Assembly: GCA_009731375.1 (NCBI GenBank)
Contig: BJOX01000077.1
Location: forward strand, 58,800 to 87,247
DNA: 28,448 nucleotides
Reading direction: 5' to 3'
Source: Paulinella micropora
Taxonomy: Eukaryota; Cercozoa; Imbricatea; Euglyphida
Shown: positions 11,076-19,603 of the stretch, piece after piece
How positions within the stretch are numbered: the first letter of the stretch is position 1
How the letters are laid out: every line of letters begins with the position of its first letter
Made by a program: the position numbers and the translations under genes
Notes under the pieces: generated by a model
What the model was told of the DNA's origin: nothing
Databases searched by the model: none
The model's input: only the letters and a program-made list of their open reading frames with translations

Positions 11076-11549
11076 TTAAGAAATGGGGATAATCCAGTTG
11101 ATGAGCTCCTCATCACCAACTCTTTTCACTACCGCGGAGAGGGAAGGAAAGACGAGGATTTCCTCCTCATCTTCTTCCTCTCCAACCTTGAGGGAAGCGA
11201 GAAAGAAAGTTTTCTTTTTCGGATTTTTTACGGTTTGATCTAGGTCTATCCATCCAAATAAGTAATTTTCATTTCGTTCGGAAGGCCTGCGGGTGTAAAA
11301 CTTGCTCTCGGCTTCGAAGGCAGTCAGTTCCTCCAAACCGATGCGAGCAAAACCCGCAGACACACGAACGAAGTGAGGTTTTTTCATTTCTGCTGGAGCC
11401 TTTTTTTCAACTTCGCTCCAAGGCTTCCAGACTCCTACAACCACATTCATTTTAGTAAAAAAGAAACGATAGAATTTGGACTTACCATCAGGAGCAGGAG
11501 CGATGTTTAGGTCGCCGACTTCGTCAGCGACTTGGTTCAGCTCTTCCAT
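11076..11549 (-). CDS. Hypothetical viral protein, 157 residues
   Basis: This is the first gene inside the element and reads toward the inverted repeat. The protein has a mixed alpha/beta look, with an N-terminal FYRFFFTKMNVVVGVW segment and a strongly acidic cluster (GEEEDEEEI) near the C-terminus. No signal peptide or membrane segment is evident. I do not recognise a family. The frame is intact from ATG to stop, unlike many genes here. It is separated from the next gene of the same orientation by three hairpins (11553-11633), suggesting its own transcript. Confidence 0.6.
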   Translation of the reverse strand: MEELNQVADEVGDLNIAPAPDGKSKFYRFFFTKMNVVVGVWKPWSEVEKKAPAEMKKPHFVRVSAGFARIGLEELTAFEAESKFYTRRPSERNENYLFGWIDLDQTVKNPKKKTFFLASLKVGEEEDEEEILVFPSLSAVVKRVGDEELINWIIPIS

Positions 11550-11552
11550 TGT

Positions 11553-11633
11553 CTACACACACAAAAGTGTGTGTAGTGAAAATTTCTTTGAAGGAAAGTG
11601 GGGTTTTAAACCCCTGGTTTTTAAAAAAAACCA
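11553..11633. terminator. Three adjacent hairpins between two minus-strand viral genes
   Basis: Perfect stems in order: CTACACACAC/GTGTGTGTAG (11553-11576, loop AAAA); GGGGTTT/AAACCCC (11600-11614, one-base centre); TGGTTTTT/AAAAACCA (11615-11633, loop AAA). They lie directly 3' of the gene ending at 11653 and 5' of the gene starting at 11549. In mimiviruses, palindromes at gene ends mark transcript 3' processing; whether that applies here is inference. Confidence 0.5.
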
Positions 11634-11652
11634 AATATTGTACTAAGTCTTT

Positions 11653-12224
11653 TTATTCCGAGTTGCTATCGGCATTCTCGGTTCTGTAGACTCTGTACAT
11701 ATTCCTATTGTTTTTGCTACTTACACCAGAATTCGCATATTCGCTACTTATACCAGAATTCACATATTCGCTATTTATTCCAGAATTCCCGTTTTCGTTA
11801 ATCCCATCACTTGAATATTTATTGAGAGAAGCATTGAATGATAAATACTCTTTCTCAATACCAGCGAGAATATTATTAAGAACAATGGCGGAAAGTTGTC
11901 CACTATTATCCTTTTTCCATTTATAAAAATTATCCCGTTCTTTGTTTTTTTTTCCAATTTCTTTTGTCTCATTCTAAAAAGTCTATCCTCCTCCACTTCA
12001 TCATTTTCAATACTTAGTCGCTTCAACATATCATTAATAGCATCAACCTTGACTATGTCAGGCTGTTTCTTTTCCATTAGAAGAGCGATTTCTTTATCCG
12101 CTTTTGAAATTCTTTTTTCACATCTTATTTTATCTTTCTTGAGCCTATCTACTCCAGGCTTTCGTATCTCAAATTCCTCAATCCATTCATTTTTAGTTTT
12201 ATTTTCTCGCGGAATTAGAGACAT
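11653..12224 (-). CDS. Hypothetical viral coiled-coil protein with C-terminal repeats; frameshifted
   Basis: The N-terminal two thirds are charged and helical (KNEWIEEFEIRKPG onward), probably coiled coil. The original frame runs from 12224 to 11775, but its last 60 residues look non-coding. A shift at the nine-T run 11945-11953 (nine As on the coding strand) enters a frame that is open to a TAA at 11653-11655. That tail carries three consecutive repeats of the pattern N-S-G-[I/V]-[N/S]-S-[E/K]. The shift corresponds to one missing base in a homopolymer, so sequencing error and decay are both possible. No known domain is recognised. Confidence 0.6.
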
Positions 12225-12416
12225 GTTTCCGAAAACCTGTCCAGACAGAATTCTGATTTTCTGTTTTTAGCCTAAAAACACACCAACACCGCCGTGTTGG
12301 GGTGTTGTAGAGACATATTCGCGGAAATAGAATTTTCCAGAATTTGATGTAATAAAATTCCAAAACAAAAAATAATGAGTCAAATACTTTATTTTTCAAC
12401 AAATTAGCAGGCAGTT

Positions 12417-12503
12417 GTACGACATGCTAAATGGTTAGTAAACACGGCTCGTGAAAATTGGGATCGCCAGTTCAATTCTGGTTGATGATTTTACATGTCG
12501 TAC
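12417..12503 (+). other. tRNA-like relic inside a 10-bp inverted repeat
   Basis: GTACGACATG (12417-12426) and CATGTCGTAC (12494-12503) can pair. Between them are an A-box-like TGCTAAATGG, a short stem CACG/CGTG with only a three-base loop where an anticodon arm should be, and a convincing T arm, CCAG-TTCAATT-CTGG. The T arm is followed by unpaired sequence rather than directly by the acceptor stem. This is not a working tRNA as it stands. It may be a decayed viral tRNA or a tRNA-like structure. Confidence 0.35.
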
Positions 12504-12598
12504 ATCATACCTTTTTTTTGCTTATAAATCTAATATTACCTTTGCTTTTTTTTTGGTGAATATAAGAGCAGGGTGAGTGAAAATACCTTCTCCTAAGG

Positions 12599-12900
12599 GG
12601 TGTCCAACCTGTCCAAGTCCTGTCCAACCTTTTTTTTAAAGGTTGGACACTTTTTTATTATTAAATTTCGGTATTTTATATATAATTCTTCTTCCTATTA
12701 CACATATTTTATAGTGTCCAACCTGTCCAACCTTTTTTTTAAAAAAAGTAAATTTTTCTTCCTGTCCCCCCATTTTTTTTGGACACACAAAAAAATTTCA
12801 AAAAAAGAGGGTTGGACTTGGACAGGTTGGACACTATTAATACTAAAACGAATCGTCTCACTTAGCCTGCTTAATATCACTCTCAGGTGTCCAAGTGGTT
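12599..12900. promoter_or_regulatory. GTCCAACC repeat cluster in the intergenic region
   Basis: The motif TGTCCAA(C/G) recurs in both orientations. A 21-bp segment at about 12600-12620 (GTGTCCAACCTGTCCAAGTC plus one base) has an exact inverted copy at about 12813-12833. TGTCCAACCTTT/AAAGGTTGGACA forms a 12-bp hairpin with a T5 loop at 12621-12649, and another direct copy lies at about 12716-12734. The cluster sits in a gene-free region of about 770 bases between a minus-strand gene (start 12224) and the plus-strand recombinase gene (start 12992). It could be a replication origin, a recombinase or regulator binding array, or a bidirectional promoter. Another imperfect hairpin lies at 12280-12305. 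Confidence 0.5.
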
Positions 12901-12991
12901 TTTAACGACATTTTAGTATTTTGTCGTGGTCTATTGCTGATTTAATATTTTTGACTTAGAAAAAATATAGACTTGTCTTATATACACTAAG

Positions 12992-14326
12992 ATGTGGAGC
13001 GAAGATGACAGGAAATTTGTTAGGCAGTTAAGAGTTGCTACTACTGAAAGTAAAATTTATGAGGTCGTGTCCAACTTCTACGACAGTGAATTAAAACCAA
13101 GTATCGCCTTTCATAATGCTATTATATCGTTATTTAGCACGACTACAAGTGATGAAGAGGTGCTTGAGGCACTAAAAGTCATATATCCTAAATATGCTAT
13201 CGTGTATCCTAATTTGAACAGCAGAAGGCAGAGACTTTCTGAGGTAAGAAAGAAAGCGATAGAGCCTTACCAAAGCGAAAAAGTATAAGAAATGAGCAAA
13301 CTAGATAAGTATTTTAATCTAAATGAAGACGAGCGGATTGATATCGTTGAGGGGTATAAGAAAGATGTGAAAGCAAAAATAAACAAAAAATACAGATTGA
13401 TCTCCGCGATGTCATGGCTAAAATGAACGACATGATATTAAGTAATGACACTTATCTCAAACTACTTGCTTTGATGATAGCAATTGGGGCAAGGCCCGTG
13501 GAAATATTTGACAAAAACACATATGAATTGATACCAGACAAACCGAGTTGGTTGCGAGTGAATAATCTAGCGAAAAAGAGAGAAGGACAAAAAAAGAATT
13601 GGACTGAGAGGCATGTTGTCCTTTTCACTCCTCAGTTCGTAATAGAACAAGTAAATTCAATACGAAACCATTTCAAAAAGAAACAAGCAGTTATCATTAA
13701 CAGCGAAGGTGTGCTTGATAAACAAAAGAATAATGAACTAAACAAAAGGATTATCAAAATCTTCCCTTGGCTATCGGAATACACACAGAAAAGCAGTATG
13801 TTGCGGAAACTATATGCTAGTTTGTCGTATAGTAACTTTGCTAATCCAAAATTAGAGAATTTTAATACATGGGTGAGCAATGTATTGGGGCACGGCGATA
13901 TGCTCACTAGTTTTAGCTATAGTTGGGTTAATGTGGCAGACCCTGAAGAAATTAAGGCAGAAGGAATCAAGACTGAACTTGAGGAGTTGAGACGAAAGAT
14001 AGATTTATGTCTGAATTTAAATAATACTAATGAAATTGAAAGCGAAAACGGAGAAGAGGAATGCAAATATCAACCATTAGGCAAAAGTGCTAGCAGAGAG
14101 GATAAGTATAAATTGCTTGAGCAGATATGGAATGACTACGGCGGGGCAATTACTAATACTAAACTACGACAATTAAGCAAGATTGGGGCTGTTATTGTTT
14201 AATGAGTTTATTAAAGAGAAGAAGAATGGCGAAGCGAAAAAAGAAGCACCACAAGAAGAGGAAGCAAAAGCACCATTAAGAAGAAGCACGAGAAATAAAA
14301 AGAAGGCTATACTTAACAACGACTAA
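12992..14326 (+). pseudogene. Telomere resolvase-like tyrosine recombinase, broken in three places
   Basis: Telomere resolvases (protelomerases) cut a palindromic junction and reseal it as two hairpin ends. The central part (13414-14202) has the catalytic layout of tyrosine recombinases: Arg in IGARPVEIF, a beta-hairpin Lys region in NNLAKKREG, Arg in SSMLRKLYASLSY, then LGHGDMLTSFSYSWV, where the presumed nucleophile Tyr is nine residues after the His, as in TelK. Upstream, a 98-codon segment from ATG 12992 ends at TAA 13286-13288, but the same frame continues for about 30 codons to an A6 run (13385-13390), where one missing base explains the move to the catalytic frame. A G4 run (14185-14188) with one extra base hides a basic C-terminal tail ending at 14326. 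The implied full length, about 440 residues, fits the smaller resolvases such as TelA. A conventional integrase-type recombinase is the main alternative. Confidence 0.65.
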
Positions 14327-14581
14327 AGGCGGTTCACCATATCTTGCTCTAATGTTGGACTCTCGTCTATAGCAATTAATAGAACAGATCGTGAAAAACT
14401 GGACACCATCTACATTATCAATATCAACTGCTATAATAGGAGGATGTGATCGGAATGTGCTAGACAAACCACATATATTACAAAATTCTTTTTTGTAATT
14501 TTGCTGGGACATCTCTGAATAAACAAATGTTCTTATGTGTCCAACTATATCACTCGGTAGTTCTCGTATTATTATCGGCAT
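14276..14581 (-). CDS. Small hypothetical protein with CxxC and CxxxC pairs
   Basis: 101 residues. CNIC (around residues 37-40) and CSINC (around residues 67-71) are spaced like a zinc knuckle or treble-clef site, so a small zinc-binding protein is possible. The N-terminus, LPSDIVGHIRTFV, resembles an F-box-like or ankyrin-associated helix often found in viral proteins, but this is weak. The 3' end overlaps the implied tail of the plus-strand recombinase gene by about 50 bases (convergent). Its start faces the start of the 14630 gene across a palindromic intergenic space of 48 bases. Confidence 0.5.
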   Translation of the reverse strand: MPIIIRELPSDIVGHIRTFVYSEMSQQNYKKEFCNICGLSSTFRSHPPIIAVDIDNVDGVQFFTICSINCYRRESNIRARYGEPPLVVVKYSLLFISRASS

Positions 14582-14594
14582 GTTTATATTATTT

Positions 14595-14619
14595 AAGTTG
14601 ATTTAAATTAAATCAACTT
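14595..14619. promoter_or_regulatory. 25-nt perfect palindrome between divergent gene starts
   Basis: AAGTTGATTTAA and TTAAATCAACTT flank a single central A. It lies between the start codon of the minus-strand gene (14581) and that of the plus-strand gene (14630). This suggests a shared operator or bidirectional promoter element, or a hairpin in the leader of either transcript. Confidence 0.45.
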
Positions 14620-14629
14620 TGAATATAAA

Positions 14630-15862
14630 ATGAACCTTTTTGGTCAAATCACAAATACACCATCTTCATCAACTACATCATCATCTTCTTCTTTATCAAT
14701 AGATAGCGTTAAAGATGCTTTACCAACAACCGCCTTCGGAGAACTGAGAACTGCTACTCTGTCGCCAGTATTACAGAATGTATTCACTTATGGAATAAAT
14801 ACACGATTCTTTGACAAAACAGAAACTAACGGCGGGGCGGTATCATCTGCTAATTCAATGGCGGTTTTAACAACATCGGCCTTAGGTAATTCAACAGCAC
14901 AGATAACGACAATTGAGAGAGCAAAATACAGAAGTGGTATGGGCTTAGTTGCTAGATTTTCAGCATTGTTTCCAACATCTACTGCGGCAACCACTTTTAA
15001 TTGCGATATTGGCATAGGCACACCAGCAGACAATTTATGTTTTAGACAATCAAACTCGGGAATGTCAGTTGTCAGAACGGTGGGGAGTGTAGAAAATGTG
15101 GTTAGTCAATATGCTTGGAATGTTGATAAATGTGATAATACTGGAAACTTTCCAACAATTGATTTTACTAAATTGAATGTGTTTGAAATAGTCGTCCAAT
15201 ATCTGGGCAGTGGCCAAATTACATTCAAAATAGAACACCCACGAACTGGACGAATGGAAGTAATTCATTCAATTAAATATGTGAGCACTGCTACCACTCC
15301 ATCATTGGATCAGGCGGCATTTGCTATTTATGCGAAGGCATATTCATCAAGTCTCCAATCCGTTGTAATGAAAACGGCGAGCATGTTTTTGGCGGTTGAA
15401 GGGACTATTAATCGGACTATTGCTATAACCAATTCGTATGATAATGTTAAAACTATAGGATCAACTGAAAATGCTATATTTACTATCAGAAACCGTGCCA
15501 CATTTAACAGCAAAACAAACTATAACATAATCTACTTTGAGAATTTGTGTGTTAGCAATTCAGATACTAAAACATGTATTGTAAGAGTTATTCTTAATAC
15601 CACATTAGGAGGAACACCTTCTTATTCAAATTACGATACCGCCACATCATTGGCCGAAGTAGATACGGCAGGAACTACAAGAACGGGTGGAAGTGTGATA
15701 TTTACATATGTATTATCTGGAGGTTTGTCCATATACATTGATTTGTCTCAATACAATATTAAGATAGGACCAAGTAAGACATTTACCATATCCGCACAGA
15801 ATACAAGTGGCGGAACAGCAAGTATTTATGCTTCATTAAATTTTATTGAAGACCAAATTTAA
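14630..15862 (+). CDS. Virion-surface structural protein, 410 residues
   Basis: The frame is intact. After a Ser/Thr-rich N-terminus (residues 11-24), the region ELRTATLSPVLQNVFTYGIN followed by GGAVSSANSMAVL, ERAKYRSGMGLVARFSALFP and IGIGTPADN resembles a family of structural proteins I know from environmental and algal DNA viruses, where a KYRPGQG-ARFTAVF segment recurs. The rest is beta-rich with many Thr, Ser and Asn residues and no membrane segment, as expected of a capsid decoration or receptor-binding protein. It is transcribed away from the minor and major capsid genes, which are on the opposite strand. An exact virion location cannot be assigned. Confidence 0.6.
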   Translation: MNLFGQITNTPSSSTTSSSSSLSIDSVKDALPTTAFGELRTATLSPVLQNVFTYGINTRFFDKTETNGGAVSSANSMAVLTTSALGNSTAQITTIERAKYRSGMGLVARFSALFPTSTAATTFNCDIGIGTPADNLCFRQSNSGMSVVRTVGSVENVVSQYAWNVDKCDNTGNFPTIDFTKLNVFEIVVQYLGSGQITFKIEHPRTGRMEVIHSIKYVSTATTPSLDQAAFAIYAKAYSSSLQSVVMKTASMFLAVEGTINRTIAITNSYDNVKTIGSTENAIFTIRNRATFNSKTNYNIIYFENLCVSNSDTKTCIVRVILNTTLGGTPSYSNYDTATSLAEVDTAGTTRTGGSVIFTYVLSGGLSIYIDLSQYNIKIGPSKTFTISAQNTSGGTASIYASLNFIEDQI

Positions 15863-15894
15863 ACAAAAAAAAAAAAAACAACTTTTATTTATGC

Positions 15895-16122
15895 TTATTT
15901 ATCAACTTTTTTTTCTATCTCTATGGAGGTTTTCTTCAACCATTCAAAGTCCTTATCCTTTGTTAATTCTTCGGTTAGTTGTGTGTGATCTTTCTTCAAA
16001 TATATGTAAAACTGATCAATATTGGCACCGCAGGGGATTTGTTGTTTATGTTGTTCTCTTCGTCGTAGGTTGATGTTTTTGATCAGAATGAATAGTATAT
16101 CTAAGTTTTGTATGAATGTCAT
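15895..16122 (-). CDS. Small hypothetical viral protein, 75 residues
   Basis: A short intact frame between the convergent end of the 14630 gene and the 3' end of the penton gene. It is charged (LRRREQHKQQ in the middle; a C-terminal half rich in Lys and Glu) with a hydrophobic N-terminal helix (LDILFILI). No domain is recognised. The C-terminal composition and lack of an alternative gene in this space favour a real gene, but its size leaves doubt. Confidence 0.4.
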   Translation of the reverse strand: MTFIQNLDILFILIKNINLRRREQHKQQIPCGANIDQFYIYLKKDHTQLTEELTKDKDFEWLKKTSIEIEKKVDK

Positions 16123-16147
16123 TATATCTTATATTTTCTTTTTTTTC

Positions 16148-16979
16148 TTAAGCATGATACACCTTGAGAAGAATACTAACTTCAAAATTGACAGGACATT
16201 CAAGCACATCTCCATTAGCATTTCTAATAACAATATCAATAGATCTTAAACTTTTTGTTGTATTAAATGGCACATAATCAGCAACATCGTTTGACGATTC
16301 AAAGTAGCACTGGACTCCATAGGGCTTATCTAAATTACATTTACCAACGACAGAAAAATTACCATTTGCTTCAACTAAACCAGATTGATTTAAAGCACGG
16401 CTATGAACATAAACGGCCGTTTCACCGATTAGATTGACTATAGACCGTATTGTAGTACTTGCCGCCGCCGAAATATCGGCAGTTAGACCTATTTTATCAC
16501 TAATCGTGCTATTATCGTAATCAAAAGCATATGTATCACCAGTGAAAGCGAAATTCAATTTATTAACGGAGTTCAAAGTTATAACTACAGAGTCTGGGGC
16601 AATGGCTGAATTGACTGCAGTTTGAAGGGCGGTAATAAATGTATCAATGGTGTATTGATTTTCTGTTACGATTGCCGTTTTTGTAGCCGATCCAGTTGTT
16701 TTAATCAATGTGAGAGTGTTGGCATAACTCGGTATGTTTGGGAAAACGTTTGGAATAGANNNNNNNNNNAAAAACATTTGGGATAGAGATACTCTTAACG
16801 ACATAAGCACTGATTATATCAATATTCCGACCAGTTGCTGGGAGATCAACGACGAAACGGCCATTGTGAGTAGAAGCGGATTTTGATTCTGTTTTGTCGC
16901 TTGAGGAGACATGAAGGAGGAAATTTTTGCGGGTGCGCTTTTCGTCTTCTAAGTTGGAGATTGTAAAAGATATTGCTAT
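16148..16979 (-). CDS. Penton-like minor capsid protein (probable), start codon apparently lost
   Basis: It lies directly downstream of the major capsid gene on the same strand, the usual place of the PLV/virophage penton (a single jelly-roll at the capsid vertices). The C-terminal half is intact beta-rich sequence ending in LECPVNFEVSILLKVYHA. Ten Ns at 16760-16769 interrupt it; bases on both sides encode nearly the same SIPNVF, so the Ns mark an overlap of contigs. The true N-terminal part lies at 16770-16979 in a different frame from the apparent ATG at 16810: it reads AISFTISNLEDEKRTRKN and on. The codon where a start is expected, 16977-16979, is ATA, not ATG, and no other ATG precedes it in frame. 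That may be a start-loss mutation or a sequence error. Confidence 0.6.
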
Positions 16980-17043
16980 ATTATAATATATTTTAATTTT
17001 TAATTTTTTTATTGTTNNNNNNNNNNATTATTTTTTTAATTTT

Positions 17044-18470
17044 TTATTGTTTTACCACACATCTGCTAGGATAAATAGAAGCAACTTTGACATATTTCAA
17101 CCAAGCAGTGATGGCACGATCCGCATCATAATTGGCCGCATAACGAAGAGTGACTTCCGCAGTTCGTGAGTTGTTAACTGCGAGACCAGATGCTCCAATG
17201 TGTGGCGATTGATTGAGTGTCTGGATAATGGTAGCAAAACCACCAGTTGTGGCAGTAGTGGAAACTCCCGTAGCAGAATAATACTTACGAAAGTTTTCAA
17301 GAGAAACAGATGAAGACATGTAAGCATCACGAATACCCATAGTCGCTTGGAGATTGTTAGCATACAACTCTGCACATCCTCGTTGAAAGGAGGCTAGAGT
17401 ATCGGTGCTTCCTCCAATTTCCATCTTCTGCTGTGGAGCATACCAATCACCAATACGGCATTGGTATTGTCTATAAGGCATTTGAGCCGTTCCAAGGTTA
17501 TCAATACTAGCATTATCTGCGATTACATTTTGAGTGACGATATACAAGCACTGAGCACGAGCAACGGCCTTATTCACTTGAAGATTAAAATCATCGGAAG
17601 TTCCAGGATTTGCTTTTTGGTTATAATATGTTTCATAAGTGTATGGAAGCCCATCCTTGCTTCCCATCTGTTCCAAAATATTTCTCTGCACAGCAGGAGC
17701 AAGAGAGAATGTCTCCAGCATTACAACTGGATTTGATACGGTGAAAGTGAGAGCCGTTCCAGAGAATCCAGCAGGAACCTTAGCATCAGTGGTTCCAATA
17801 ATAGTCAATGCTTCCTGTGGCGGTGCAAATGTCAAGCGAAGCCTCATACCACTAATCAAAGAGGGAGGAATGAGAGTTTCTTCATTAAACACTCCTGAAA
17901 AGTAATGAAGAGGAATACAAACTCTAAGATAATTACCAGTCGCAACACTACCAGCAGTGGGGACATTGACAGCAAAGTAAGTAACTGCATCGTCTGTAAC
18001 ACTAGCCATAACATCAACACTTTCTCTCTGTCCAGACATTTGTGCCTGCCGACGATAATCAAAAGGATAATGCCACGGGAGAATATTTCGCACCATTTTA
18101 TTCAAATCTTCAATTCGTTCAAGTTCGCTACCATCCTTGCTTTCTAGCAAAATCTTTCAAAAATAGCAGTTGCGGGAGTGTTCTGGAAACCAATAGCACA
18201 GGCAACATTATCTTTTCCATCAGTGGCTACCAACCCATCTGCTTTAATGTCAAATGTTAAATAACAATTTTTTCCATAAACAAAATCAGTGCTGGCCTGT
18301 AGTGTAAAAATCATTTCAGTCCCAGACGAACTAGTGTAAGTCTGCTGATCGGCGAAGTTCTTCTTAAAGATGCTTCCCTGCTCAGTGAGTGCTAGATTTG
18401 CTGGCAACTCATACCTGAGGTTGTTGAGGGTCATCAACTCCTCAGTATTTTTAGAATCCTTTCCTTCCAT
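17044..18470 (-). CDS. Major capsid protein, double jelly-roll type; one frameshift
   Basis: The 5' part (18470-18144, MEGKDSKNTEELMTLNNL onward) and 3' part (18150-17044) join by one missing base near the short A/T runs at 18149-18157 to give about 475 residues, a normal size for PLV and virophage major capsids. Features seen: an N-terminal receptor-free lead, a first beta-rich half with LTFDIKADG, NILPWHYPFDYRRQ at the junction of early strands, then CIPLHYFSGVFN and LIPPSLISGMRLRLTFAPP, the kind of strand pair found in double jelly-roll capsids, and a C-terminus ending in YPSRCVVKQ. The neighbours (penton-like gene downstream, packaging ATPase upstream on the same strand) match a viral morphogenesis block. 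The frameshift may be an error or real decay. Confidence 0.8.
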
Positions 18471-18549
18471 TTTTTGTGTGCTTGTAGGATAATGAAATTT
18501 GCAATGTTACTATACTAAAAAAATAATAATAGAAATTAAAAATAATTAT

Positions 18550-18948
18550 TTATTCACCTGAAACGGATTGTTTAATAATATCAACTGAATTCTGTATATT
18601 GTCAAGTCTCGCATCTTGTGGTGAAGTCAATTGAAACTCTCTTGCTTCAGCATTCTGAACAGCTTTCTTTAAATAAGCCAAACTGCTAACAGCAGTGTCC
18701 AAATCAACAACATCAGCATTTTCTTTGTTATCAGAAATGTCTGTTAATGTGTTTTGAATAGTGCTCTTCTCGTGTGAGACAAGATCGCCAAATTCTGTTA
18801 ATGGTTGATTAACTAATGGAGCACCATGACTACTCCACAATTCAAATTGATTCAATTGAAATCCATCACTCGCGGGTCGGTTTCCTTCGTTAAGTTTGTT
18901 AATAAAGTCGTTAGACAATCTATTGGAGGCATGTGTGTTTTTAATCAT
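18550..18948 (-). CDS. Hypothetical viral protein, 132 residues, helical
   Basis: Intact frame between the major capsid gene and the Ser/Pro-rich gene. It is acidic and mostly helical, with an Asn/Asp-rich middle and a C-terminal segment (DARLDNIQNSVDIIKQSV) that looks like a coiled coil. No domain is recognised. Its place in the capsid-ATPase block suggests a minor virion or assembly protein, by position only. Confidence 0.55.
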   Translation of the reverse strand: MIKNTHASNRLSNDFINKLNEGNRPASDGFQLNQFELWSSHGAPLVNQPLTEFGDLVSHEKSTIQNTLTDISDNKENADVVDLDTAVSSLAYLKKAVQNAEAREFQLTSPQDARLDNIQNSVDIIKQSVSGE

Positions 18949-18972
18949 TATATAATAATAATAATTATTTTA

Positions 18973-19563
18973 TCAATTACCATTAATTATTTTTTTCATA
19001 ATTTGCAAATTTTTATGTGTAATTCTTTCCTCTTTCATTTTCTTTAAATCCGCTATGGCTTGATTTACATCAATGTCATTAGTTTCAGTAACTTTTTTAG
19101 TTGGTGGAGTTTCCTTAGAAGCATCCTCTATTGCTTCTATCTTACTTGCTGGTGTTGTAGTAGTTTGTTTTGGCACAGAAACAGGAGTTGGATTAACAGA
19201 TTTTGGTAAAGATTGTTCAACCCTAGGTGCTGGAGACATTTCAACAGGTTTCGCATTTGATTCAGGAGATGAATTATTTGCTGATTCTATGCTTGGTGCT
19301 TTTCTTTTCAATGCTTCATCTGGCACTTGGTCTGGTTGCCCGCTGGCAATAGGTTGTTCATTTTTCTTACTTTCTTTGCTTACTTTTGGTTTTAATTGAC
19401 ACTTAATCTTACCACTCTTAATATCCGCTTCTATCTTCCTTAGTGCTAAATATTCGGGCGATCCTTTACGAATCGTTACGAATTTCCCTTGTGCATTTTG
19501 TTTATGCCAAAGTGCGATCGCCTGATGATAGCAAGTTTTGTATAATTTAGTTGATTCCGCCAT
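18973..19563 (-). CDS. Hypothetical viral protein with basic N-terminal domain and disordered Pro/Ser/Thr linker
   Basis: 196 residues, intact. Residues 1-60 form a small folded-looking unit: KTCYHQAIALWHKQNAQGKF then IRKGSPEYLALRKIEADI, a pattern like the KGS/KGTxEY segments I know from uncharacterised proteins of large DNA viruses. Residues 60-155 are low complexity (Pro, Ser, Lys, Thr). The C-terminus is a charged helix (LKKMKEERITHKNLQIM). A DNA-binding or scaffold role is possible but not shown. It is encoded immediately downstream of the ATPase on the same strand. Confidence 0.55.
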   Translation of the reverse strand: MAESTKLYKTCYHQAIALWHKQNAQGKFVTIRKGSPEYLALRKIEADIKSGKIKCQLKPKVSKESKKNEQPIASGQPDQVPDEALKRKAPSIESANNSSPESNAKPVEMSPAPRVEQSLPKSVNPTPVSVPKQTTTTPASKIEAIEDASKETPPTKKVTETNDIDVNQAIADLKKMKEERITHKNLQIMKKIINGN

Positions 19564-19603
19564 GTCATATATTATAGCGGAAAAAAAAACATTTAATTTA
19601 ATT

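Noticed and set aside
12199-12402. 67-codon minus-strand frame upstream of the coiled-coil gene
   Set aside because: It lies in AT-rich sequence with a hairpin, overlaps the 12224 start, and its composition is not protein-like.
12600-12905. 101-codon plus-strand frame and 60-codon minus-strand frame
   Set aside because: Both run through the GTCCAACC inverted repeats and poly-T tracts; the repeat structure explains them better than coding.
16770-16810. ATG at 16810 as start of the penton gene
   Set aside because: That frame is open only because it crosses Ns; the other frame codes well for 70 residues upstream and matches the sequence after the gap.
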